A stretch of 64,000 nt of DNA, taken from positions 62,001-126,000 of the forward strand of contig JADJTK010000011.1 in NCBI GenBank assembly GCA_016711225.1, written 5' to 3'. The notes beneath the pieces were generated by a model, which saw nothing but the letters and a program-made list of their open reading frames with translations, was not told where the DNA came from and did not search any database. Of this stretch, positions 27,139 through 34,849 are shown piece after piece; the first letter of the stretch is position 1, and each line of letters begins with the position of its first letter. The stretch is from Opitutaceae bacterium (GTDB taxonomy: Bacteria; Verrucomicrobiota; Verrucomicrobiia; Opitutales; Opitutaceae). A program made the position numbers and the translations under genes.

Positions 27139-28983
27139 GTGGCCACCAAACCTCGGAAACTTCCTCCGCAGCCCCTTCAGCCCGCCGATTGGCCAACCTT
27201 GGTCCGACCGGGAAGCCGCTTGTTTATTGGTTCCTATGCGGCCGCACCGCTTGCCCTCATCGAATCACTGCTCACGCAGGCCGCCCAGCTGTGCGATGTC
27301 GAGCTCGTCCATCACTACACTCTCGGCCGCACCCCGTGGATCGAGCAACCGCTCGACGGCCGCCTCAACGCCAACTCCCTCTATCTCGGCCCCGGCCTAC
27401 GCGAAGCCGCCGCCGCCGGACGTGCCGACTACACCCCGACCTTCGGTTTCGAGATCCCCTCGCTCTTTCGTCACCGCGTACTGGGGATCGACGTGGCGCT
27501 CCTTCAGGTGACCCCACCCGACAAAGCCGGGATGTGCTCGCTTGGTGTCACCTGCGACATCACCCGCGCCGCCGTCGACACCGCCGGCCTCGTCCTCGCC
27601 CAGGTCAACCCGCGCCTGCCCCGCACCTCCGGCGAGACGCTGGTCGAATGGAGTCGGCTGGCCGCCCACCTCACCGCCGAGGCGCCGCTGCCGGAGTTCA
27701 TCGCCCCGCCGCCCACCGCCACCGAACAACGCATTGCCGAATACGTGGCCCTGCTCGTTGACGACGAGAGCACCCTGCGCATCGGCTCCACCGCTCCCGC
27801 GGCGGCCATCGCGGCAGCGCTGCGCGAGCACCAGAACCTCGGTATTCACAGTGATCGTTTCGACGACGCCCTGCTCGGTCTGATCGAGTGCGGGGCCGTG
27901 ACCAACAAGCGCAAGGGCCAGCACAAGGGCGAGACCATCGTCGCCTATGCTGTCGGCAGCGCGCGCCTCTACACTTGGCTGGACGGCAACCGCAAGGTGC
28001 TCTTCCACCCAAGCGACTACGTGAACCATCCCGCCACCATCGCGCTCAACCAACGCATGGTCGCCATCTCCGGCGCCCAGCAGGTCGACCTCACCGGCCA
28101 GGTGGCCAACGACGGCGGAGGCCCGCACCTCGACGGCGGCTTCGGCGGGCAGACCGATTTCCTGCGCGGCGCGGCGCTCTGCCCCGAGGGGCGCCCCATC
28201 ATCGCCCTGCCCAGCACCCATCCCGACGGTTCCTCGCGCCTCGTCGCCGACTTCGCCCCGGGCTCGGGCATCGTGGCGACGCGCGGCGATGTCCACTACG
28301 TGGTGACGGAGTACGGCATCGCCACCCTGCGCGGCCGCAGCATCCGCGAGCGGGCGCTCGCTCTCGTCCAGGTCGCCCACCCCGACCATCGGGCCGACCT
28401 GTTGGCTGTGGCCAACGCCCGCCGGTGGGTGCCGGTCTACGAGAAGCTGCCTGCGACGGTCACGACCAGCCTGGACGGCATTTGCCCCCAACGGGTCACG
28501 CTGCAAAAGGAGCCCTATATGCTCCGCCCGCTCCAGCCCTCCGACGAGCGCCGGCTGCAGGAGTTCTTCTATTCGCATACGCAAGAAACCATCCAATCGC
28601 GCTACGGCTACATGCTCAGCCGCATGAGCCGCGAACGCGCCTTCGAGCTGGTAAATGTCGACCAGTCGAGGGATCTCGCCCTCGCCCTCCTCGAGGTGCA
28701 GGGCCCACGCGAGGTGATCCACGCCATCGGTCGCTACTATCTCGATAGCGACGGTCGGCGCGCCGAGGTGGCCTTCGTCACCCGCGAAACCAGGAGGCAC
28801 CGTGGGCTGGCGCGTACCCTCTTCGAGCGGATGCGGGCGATTGCCCGGGAGCGCGGACTCAGCGCGTTGCACGCCCAGGTGCTGCCGGAGAACGAGGCGA
28901 TGCTCGGCCTGTTCTGCAGCTACAAGCACACACTCGCCCGCGTGGCCGGATCCAGCGCCGTCGCCGTCGAGCTGCCGCTGTAG
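27139..28983 (+). CDS. Acetyl-CoA hydrolase/transferase fused to a GNAT acetyltransferase
   Basis: 614 residues. Residues 1-445 are an acetyl-CoA hydrolase/transferase (Cat1-like) of two Rossmann-like halves. GIHSDRFDDALLGLIECGAVTN contains the conserved Glu that forms the CoA thioester in this family, and GGFGGQTDFLRGA is the oxyanion loop. Residues about 455-614 are a GNAT domain (MLRPLQPSDERRLQEFFYSH; acetyl-CoA site ETRRHRGLARTLFERM). Such fusions occur in several bacterial lineages. The pairing suggests acetyl or acyl-CoA exchange coupled to protein or small-molecule acetylation, which is inference. Confidence 0.88.
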   Translation: MATKPRKLPPQPLQPADWPTLVRPGSRLFIGSYAAAPLALIESLLTQAAQLCDVELVHHYTLGRTPWIEQPLDGRLNANSLYLGPGLREAAAAGRADYTPTFGFEIPSLFRHRVLGIDVALLQVTPPDKAGMCSLGVTCDITRAAVDTAGLVLAQVNPRLPRTSGETLVEWSRLAAHLTAEAPLPEFIAPPPTATEQRIAEYVALLVDDESTLRIGSTAPAAAIAAALREHQNLGIHSDRFDDALLGLIECGAVTNKRKGQHKGETIVAYAVGSARLYTWLDGNRKVLFHPSDYVNHPATIALNQRMVAISGAQQVDLTGQVANDGGGPHLDGGFGGQTDFLRGAALCPEGRPIIALPSTHPDGSSRLVADFAPGSGIVATRGDVHYVVTEYGIATLRGRSIRERALALVQVAHPDHRADLLAVANARRWVPVYEKLPATVTTSLDGICPQRVTLQKEPYMLRPLQPSDERRLQEFFYSHTQETIQSRYGYMLSRMSRERAFELVNVDQSRDLALALLEVQGPREVIHAIGRYYLDSDGRRAEVAFVTRETRRHRGLARTLFERMRAIARERGLSALHAQVLPENEAMLGLFCSYKHTLARVAGSSAVAVELPL

Positions 28984-29334
28984 CGATATCCCGAGCACGA
29001 GCCTCGCGCGGCGGGTTCGGCGGCGCGGGGCGCCCCGGCTTATCCCATTCCCTGCTACAGCTGCTCCATTGCCCAACCACAGCAAACAGTCCCTGTTTTG
29101 ATTTAACGCTTACAGGCCCGACTCTAACGCCAGAGCAACGCGCTCAAACGACAGAGTCCGCGCCTGCATTGCGGGCCTCGGGACGCGGCCCAGACCTACT
29201 CACGGGCGAAAGGTGTAAACCCCACCAACCGTCCAGTTCTACCTAAACATAGATCGCACCCCTGCCTGCGAGGCGGGATCGGTTGAGCGGCCCGCGCCGC
29301 CCACCGCCGGCTCCCTCCTCAAATCCTAAAAACC
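28984..29334. other. Intergenic region upstream of the TonB receptor
   Basis: 351 bp without a gene. It is A/T-richer around 29090-29110 and 29240-29255 than the surroundings, so a promoter is plausible, but I see no good hexamer pair. The start of the receptor is preceded by AAATCCTAAAAACC, with no Shine-Dalgarno site. Confidence 0.45.
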
Positions 29335-31782
29335 ATGACTAGCCCTGCTTCTCAAATCGCCTCCGGACGCACCCTGCCCACCGTGGCAGCCGTGCTGGCC
29401 TCGATCCTGGCCGTGGCCTCGTTGCCCGCGCAAACCGCCGACTCCCCCGCGGCCGAACCCACCAAGACCGACGAGGTGATCATCCTCTCGCCGTTCAACG
29501 TCTCCGGCACCAAGGAAAACGGCTATCAGGCCGCCAACTCCATCGGCGCCACCCGCTCCAGCACCCCGATCAAGGACGTGCCGCTCAACATTCAGGTCTT
29601 CACCAAAGACCTCGCCGACGACATCGCGGCCAATTCCCAGATCGACCTCGAGCGCTACAACGCCGCCCTCGTCAACGGCAACGCCGACAGCCACTCCTCC
29701 AACGCAATCCAGCAGGCCTACAACGCGCGTTCCTCTTCCGCGGCTTCGTCCAGAACTGGGGCCTGCGCGACGGTATCCGCGAATACGACCCGGTCGACAT
29801 GCAGGGCGTAGCCCGCGTCGAAATCGTCAAGGGCCCCGCGGCCCCGCTTTATGGTCTCGCCTACCCCGGCGGCATCATGAACACCATCACCAAGCAGGTC
29901 GATTTCACGCACAGCTTCGGCGATATCCGCCTCAGCGCCCAGAGCTATGGCGAATACCGCGCCGCGGTTGACGCCAACTACGTCGGCAATGTCGGCGACG
30001 GCGGCAAGTTCGGCGTGCGCGTCAATGCGGCCCGCGCCAACACCGAGGACGATCGTAAGAACTCCGGCGGCGTTGTGCGCTACACCCAGCTCAACCTGGC
30101 GTGGATGCCCACCCCGCAGACCGAGATCAAATTCCTCGGCGAAAACGGCTACCGCGCCAAACCCGCGTTGGTCACCGGCAACTTCTTCACGCGTTCCGGG
30201 ACCAACGGCGCCGAGACCCCGCTCCAGATCGCCCACCCCACCATTCCGTGGACCTGGAATACCGCCGACAAGCACAACGTGCGCGACGACGATACCTTCA
30301 AGTATCGCGGCACGGTTACCCAGACGATCAGCGAAGACTTCAGCGTGACGGCCTACGTCGAGACCAACGGCCACAAACAAAGCGACACCAACGGCTTTGA
30401 CGCCGCCGGCGGCGGCGGCAGCAACGCCAGCTGGGACATGGGCTGGGCCGCCTCGGCCCTCGGCGCGCTCAACACCGGCTGGATCAAGAACGAGGCCGGC
30501 CAGGACGTCATCCGCGAGGCCTACCACACCCGCTCGTGGAACAACACGGTGCATGCCTACGGCGCCACCGCCGTCTACAAGCTGGATCTCGGTGAGACCA
30601 AGAACACCATCACCGCCGGCGGCAACGCTTGGGCCGAGCACTTCTACTCGATCAGGAACCACCCGCAACGGGTCGAACCAATACATCGACCTGCCGATCT
30701 CCAATAACCTCAGCACCAATAGCGTCCCGCAGTTCCCGGGCTCCGACTACTACGTGGACATCGGTGCCACCCCGGACGAGAACAACGCCAACGACTACCT
30801 GTTCGCCAGCTGGCAACTCTCGGCTCTCGACAACCGCCTCAAGGTCAACGCGGCCATCAACCGCACCAACATCAAGATGGTGCAGCACTCGGCCACCCCG
30901 AAAATCACCAAGGACTCGAAGAACTCGCCCATGATCGGCGCGATGTACGACGTCACCAAGGAGATCTCGGTCTTCGCGGTGCACTCGACTTCGCTCTTCC
31001 CGACCACGGACAAGAACGACTTCGACAAGCAGATGCCGGCGGTCACCGGCGATAGCTACGAAGGCGGCCTCAAGGTCGAGCTCATGGGCGGTAAGATCAG
31101 CGGCACCATCAGCTACTACGAAATCACCCAAAAGGGCGGTTCGCAGCGCGATCCTTCTGCGACCAATCGTAACCAGACCATCTGGGATTCGCTCACGCCC
31201 ACTGAACGGGGCGTGCGTTTCCCGAACAACTCCACCCGCGAAAGCCTCAACGACCGTGGCGGCTCGCCCGGCGATCTCGTCGCCGGTGGCACTGCCGAGT
31301 CCAAGGGTTTTGAAGCCGACCTGATCTTCCAGCCCACTCCCGAGTGGCAGGTGATGGTGAGCTACGCGCACAACGACCAGGAAGTCACCAAGGCGGTCAA
31401 TGCCGCCACCATCGGCCAGTCCACCTCCGGCCACATCAAGGACCAGTTCGCGCTGCTCACGAAGTACACCTTCACGCAGGGCCCGGTAGACGGTCTCTCG
31501 ATCGGCATGGGTATGCAGGCGGCCGGCAAGGCCCTGCAGGACTACTCGGCTCCGGGCGCCACCGCCCGCTACAACCCGAGCACCTTCTACGCGGAGGTCT
31601 TTGCCGGTTACAAGTTCAAGGCCTTCGGTTACGACCACAAGATCCAGCTCAACCTCAAGAATCTGACCACGCAGGACAATTACGTCGGCTGGTACGCCAA
31701 GTCCGGTTCCGGGTACGCGGTGGATCGCTACAAGGTGCCGAGCAAGATGATCTGGAACCTCAGCTACGACCTCCAGTTCTGA
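29335..31782 (+). CDS. TonB-dependent outer-membrane receptor, two frameshifts
   Basis: About 815 residues when joined. Signal region (VAAVLASILAVASLPAQT), then the TonB-box-like stretch DEVIILSPFNVSG and plug domain (TRSSTPIKDVPLNIQVFTKD; later DPVDMQGVARVEIVKGPAAPLYG), then a beta-barrel ending WNLSYDLQF with the terminal Phe needed for barrel assembly. The frame breaks at about 29728-29730 (one base missing between YNA and FLFRGF) and again at about 30654-30656 (one base too many), returning to the original frame, so the whole length is recoverable. It imports an unknown ligand using TonB. A strong terminator follows. Confidence 0.88.
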
Positions 31783-31806
31783 TCCGGCTCGTTTCAATTG
31801 CCTAGC

Positions 31807-31837
31807 AAAGGAGGGCGCCCAGGCGCCCTCCTTTTTT
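31807..31837 (+). terminator. Rho-independent terminator after the TonB receptor
   Basis: GGAGGGCGCC, loop CA, GGCGCCCTCC followed by six T, and flanked by AAA upstream that can extend the stem. It lies 25 bp after the stop codon. Confidence 0.95.
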
Positions 31838-31984
31838 GTGCCCATGTTCTAGCGCCAGCGGCGAAGCACTCAGAGACATGACTCCCGCCGGTCGCCGCTT
31901 CTGGCTCGCGATCAATAAAGGGAATCACTCCGCAATAACCTCGCTCGCCCTCGGCGCAAAACCCACCAACCCTTCTCACCGCCG

Positions 31985-32180
31985 GTCACGCCTCCGGCAT
32001 TCTCCTCGGTTCTCAGTTGTCGGCCTTCGCCCGCTCCCCCTCCGTTCTGCCTTCTTCCTTCCGCGCGCTGGCTTCACCTTCAGCCTTCGCCCTTCCGCAT
32101 TCCCTCTGGCCGGTTCCAGTCTGCCCCGTTCTGCCCTCTTCCATCTGCGTTCTGCATTCTCCGTTCGGCCTTCCCTCCTG
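31985..32180 (+). repeat. Long pyrimidine-rich TTCTGCCTTC-type tract
   Basis: About 195 bp of C/T-rich sequence with recurring words TTCTGCC, CTTCAGCCTTC, TTCCGCATTC and GTTCTGCATTC, running straight up to the ATG of the SxtJ-like gene. It shares words with 2255-2345. No start codon with homology inside it. It and the preceding 150 bp account for the 398-bp space after the TonB receptor. Confidence 0.65.
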
Positions 32181-32564
32181 ATGACCTCCTCCCGTCCCCT
32201 GCGCTCGCTCCTCGGTACCGGCTTTGCTGCCACGCTCACCGGCTGCCTCTGGCTGCGCCTTCACACCGGCTGGAGCTTGGGATTCTTTGCCTTCGCCCTC
32301 GTCCTGTTCGCGCTCGCCGTTGGAGCCCCGCGCCTCTTTGCGCCGGTCCAAGCCGCCCTCGACCGCTTCGGCCGCGCCGTCGCCGCCGCGCTCACCGTGC
32401 TCCTGCTCGGACTTGTGTTCGTCCTGGTCTTCGTCCCAGGCCGGCTCGTGTTGGCCCTGCTCCGGCGCGATCCGCTCCATCGTCGTCCCGATCCCGCCCG
32501 CGCGAGCTACTGGGAGCCCCTGTCGCCCGCCGGCCCCGTCGACCGCTTCCGCCGCCAATACTGA
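32181..32564 (+). CDS. SxtJ-family small membrane protein
   Basis: 127 residues with three to four hydrophobic helices (LLGTGFAATLTGCLWLRL, LGFFAFALVLFALAVGA, VAAALTVLLLGLVFVLVFVP) and a soluble C-terminal tail carrying DPLHRRPDPARASYWEP. That tail matches the SxtJ family, whose founder sits beside the carbamoyltransferase SxtI in cyanobacterial saxitoxin clusters. Function unproven; association with a carbamoyltransferase is its main known property. The next gene is that carbamoyltransferase, 83 bp downstream. Confidence 0.8.
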   Translation: MTSSRPLRSLLGTGFAATLTGCLWLRLHTGWSLGFFAFALVLFALAVGAPRLFAPVQAALDRFGRAVAAALTVLLLGLVFVLVFVPGRLVLALLRRDPLHRRPDPARASYWEPLSPAGPVDRFRRQY

Positions 32565-32571
32565 CAAGTAG

Positions 32572-32590
32572 GTCCGGTCTCCGACCGGAC
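32572..32590. repeat. GTAGGTCCGGTC hairpin, copy 2
   Basis: GTCCGGTC, loop TCC, GACCGGAC, preceded by GTAG. Perfect 8-bp arms. Lies directly after the SxtJ-like gene. A nearly identical copy follows the DUF5989 gene at 34795-34815. Confidence 0.9.
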
Positions 32591-32647
32591 AGCACCGCTC
32601 CGCCCCCGGCAATCCGCCCTCCGCATTCCGCAATCCGCAACTCCCCG

Positions 32648-34465
32648 ATGCGTATCCTCGGCCTCAGCGCCTTCTACCACGATTCCGCCGCCGCCCTGCT
32701 GGAGGACGGCGTCATCGTCGCTGCGGCGCAGGAGGAGCGTTTCACCCGCATCAAGCACGACTCCACCTTCCCCCGCCACGCCGTCGAGTTCTGCCTTTCC
32801 CGCGCCGGCGGCCCGCCGGACGCCATCGTCTACTACGAGAAGCCGCTCCAGAAGTTCGAGCGTATCCTGCGCACCGCCTTCGCCGTGGCGCCGGGGGGCT
32901 TCCGCGCCTTCACCGCCGCCATGCCGGTTTGGATGCGCCAGAAGCTCTGGATCCCGCTGGAAATCGAGGACGCCTTGCGCGCCTGCGGCCACGACGCCAC
33001 CGGCAAGATCCACTTTGCCTCCCACCACGAGGCCCACGCCGCCAGCGCCTTCTTCCCCTCGCCCTTCCCGCGCGCCGCCGTGCTCACCCTCGACGGCGTG
33101 GGCGAGTGGTCCACCGCCACGCTGGGCCGCGGCGACGGTTCACGCCTCGAACTCCTTCACGAGCTGCGCTTCCCGCACTCGCTCGGGCTGCTCTACTCCG
33201 CCTTCACCCATTTCTGCGGCTTCCGCGTCAATTCCGGCGAATACAAGCTCATGGGCCTCGCCCCCTACGGCGAGCCGCGCTACCGCGACCTCATCCTGCG
33301 CGAGCTCCTCGACCTGCGCGCCGACGGCTCCTTCCGCCTCCGGCTTGACCACTTCGGATTCCTCCACGGCGAGCGCATGACCAACGCCCGCTTCGCCCGT
33401 CTCTTCGGCGGGCCACCGCGCTTGCCCACCGCCGAGCTCACACAACGCGAGTGCGACCTCGCCCACTCGATCCAGGCCGTCACCGAGGAGATCGTCCTGC
33501 GCATCGCCCGACACCTCCACGCGCTCACCGGCGAAGAGAACCTCTGCCTGGCCGGCGGGGTGGCCCTCAACTGCGTGGCCAATGGCCGCCTCCTGCGCGA
33601 GGGTCCCTTCCGCCGCCTTTGGGTACAACCAGCCGCCGGCGACGCCGGGGGCGCCCTCGGCGCCGCCCTCGCCTTCCACCACGCCCAGCCCGGCGCCACC
33701 CGCTTCGCCGACGGCATCCACGACGCCATGCGGGGATCCTTCCTCGGGCCCGAGTACGACGAAGCCACCATCGCCGCCGCGCTGGCCGCCCGCGGCCTAC
33801 CCGCCGAACGCCTACCCGATGCCCCCGCCCTTGCCCGTCGTATCGCTAGAAGCGTGGCGGCCGGGGCCGTCGTCGGCGTGCTGCAGGGCCGCGCCGAGTT
33901 CGGCCCGCGCGCGCTCGGGGCCCGCTCCATCCTGGGCGATGCCCGCTCGGCCAAGATGCAGAGCGTGCTCAACCTGAAGATCAAGTTCCGCGAGTCCTTC
34001 CGCCCCTTCGCCCCCATCGTGCTCGCCGAGCGCGCCGCGGAGTACTTCGAACTCGCCGCCCCCTCGCCCTACATGCTGCTCACCGCCCCGGTGCGCGGCG
34101 CCCAGCTCGGCGCCTCCGCCGCCGCCCTACCCATTGCCGAGCGCCTGCACGAGCTCCGCTCCGCCATCCCCGCCGTCACACACGTCGACGGCTCCGCACG
34201 GGTCCAAACGGTGGATGCAACCGAGAATCCGTTTCTCCACTCCGTGCTGCGCGCCTTCGACGCGCTCACCGGCTGCCCGGTGATGATCAACCCCTCCTTC
34301 AACGTCCGCGGCGAGCCCCCCGTCTGCCACCCGCGCGAGGCCATCGAGGGCTTCCTGCACACCGGCATGGATGCGCTCGCCCTTGGCCCGTTCTTCGTCG
34401 AGAAATCCACCCTCGACCCGAGCCTGCTTCCCGCCGAGCAACCGCGCACCTTCACCCCGGACTAG
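32648..34465 (+). CDS. NodU/CmcH-family carbamoyltransferase (SxtI-like)
   Basis: 605 residues. Transfers the carbamoyl group of carbamoyl phosphate to a hydroxyl acceptor through a carbamoyl-AMP intermediate. The N-terminal Kae1-like domain opens MRILGLSAFYHDSAAALLED and has the metal-site HHEAHAASAFFPSPF and LTLDGVGEWST. The mid-region LCLAGGVALNCVANGRLL and the C-terminal YrdC-like part with GRAEFGPRALGARSILGD, RESFRPFAPIVL and NPSFNVRGEPPVCHP are all family signatures, and no key segment is missing. Flanked by SxtJ-like and DUF5989/SxtK-like genes. The acceptor is unknown. Confidence 0.94.
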   Translation: MRILGLSAFYHDSAAALLEDGVIVAAAQEERFTRIKHDSTFPRHAVEFCLSRAGGPPDAIVYYEKPLQKFERILRTAFAVAPGGFRAFTAAMPVWMRQKLWIPLEIEDALRACGHDATGKIHFASHHEAHAASAFFPSPFPRAAVLTLDGVGEWSTATLGRGDGSRLELLHELRFPHSLGLLYSAFTHFCGFRVNSGEYKLMGLAPYGEPRYRDLILRELLDLRADGSFRLRLDHFGFLHGERMTNARFARLFGGPPRLPTAELTQRECDLAHSIQAVTEEIVLRIARHLHALTGEENLCLAGGVALNCVANGRLLREGPFRRLWVQPAAGDAGGALGAALAFHHAQPGATRFADGIHDAMRGSFLGPEYDEATIAAALAARGLPAERLPDAPALARRIARSVAAGAVVGVLQGRAEFGPRALGARSILGDARSAKMQSVLNLKIKFRESFRPFAPIVLAERAAEYFELAAPSPYMLLTAPVRGAQLGASAAALPIAERLHELRSAIPAVTHVDGSARVQTVDATENPFLHSVLRAFDALTGCPVMINPSFNVRGEPPVCHPREAIEGFLHTGMDALALGPFFVEKSTLDPSLLPAEQPRTFTPD

Positions 34466-34490
34466 AACAGACCAAAACCAGAAGAATCTC

Positions 34491-34596
34491 ACCGCAAAGA
34501 ACGCATAGATCACAAAAACTTGGAGGCAGCTCGCCATCGCCTGCGCACTCCTTTCTCGTTCCCCATTTTCTCTGCGCTCTTTGCGTTCTTTGCGGT
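34491..34596. repeat. 106-bp element with perfect 15-bp terminal inverted repeats
   Basis: ACCGCAAAGAACGCA at 34491-34505 and its exact complement TGCGTTCTTTGCGGT at 34582-34596. The enclosed 76 bp has no open frame of note. Size and termini resemble a MITE or a mobile hairpin element. It lies between the carbamoyltransferase and DUF5989 genes. Confidence 0.85.
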
Positions 34597-34619
34597 TACC
34601 CACTCTCCGTTCCCTCCTC

Positions 34620-34784
34620 ATGCGCTTCCTCCGCCATCTCCGCGCCCTCCTTGCCGACCTCTTCGGCTTCGCCCGCCAGAACAAGATCTGGTGGATCGTG
34701 CCGCTCGTCCTGCTCCTGCTCGTCGTGGGCGCGCTGATCGTCGGGGTGTCCACGATTTCACCGTTCATCTATTCGCTCTTCTGA
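34620..34784 (+). CDS. DUF5989 / SxtK-like single-pass membrane peptide
   Basis: 54 residues: a basic amphipathic start (MRFLRHLRALLADLFGFARQ), NKIWWIVPLVLLLLVVGALI as one membrane helix, and the tail SPFIYSLF. The length and the W-W-I-P core match DUF5989, the family of the small SxtK protein encoded next to SxtI and SxtJ in saxitoxin clusters. Function unknown. The ATG at 34620 was chosen because the upstream frame runs into the inverted-repeat element. Confidence 0.82.
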   Translation: MRFLRHLRALLADLFGFARQNKIWWIVPLVLLLLVVGALIVGVSTISPFIYSLF

Positions 34785-34794
34785 GCCCTGCGTA

Positions 34795-34815
34795 GGTCCG
34801 GTCTCCGACCGGACC
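34795..34815. repeat. GTAGGTCCGGTC hairpin, copy 3
   Basis: GGTCCGGTC, loop TCC, GACCGGACC: perfect 9-bp arms, preceded by GTA. Eleven bases after the DUF5989 stop. Confidence 0.92.
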
Positions 34816-34849
34816 GGGCCATTCAAAGACTGGCCCTACCGATCCGCCC

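Noticed and set aside
29335..31782. Three separate genes in the TonB region
   Set aside because: The fragments are consecutive parts of one receptor, and the final frame equals the first; two opposite one-base changes explain it.
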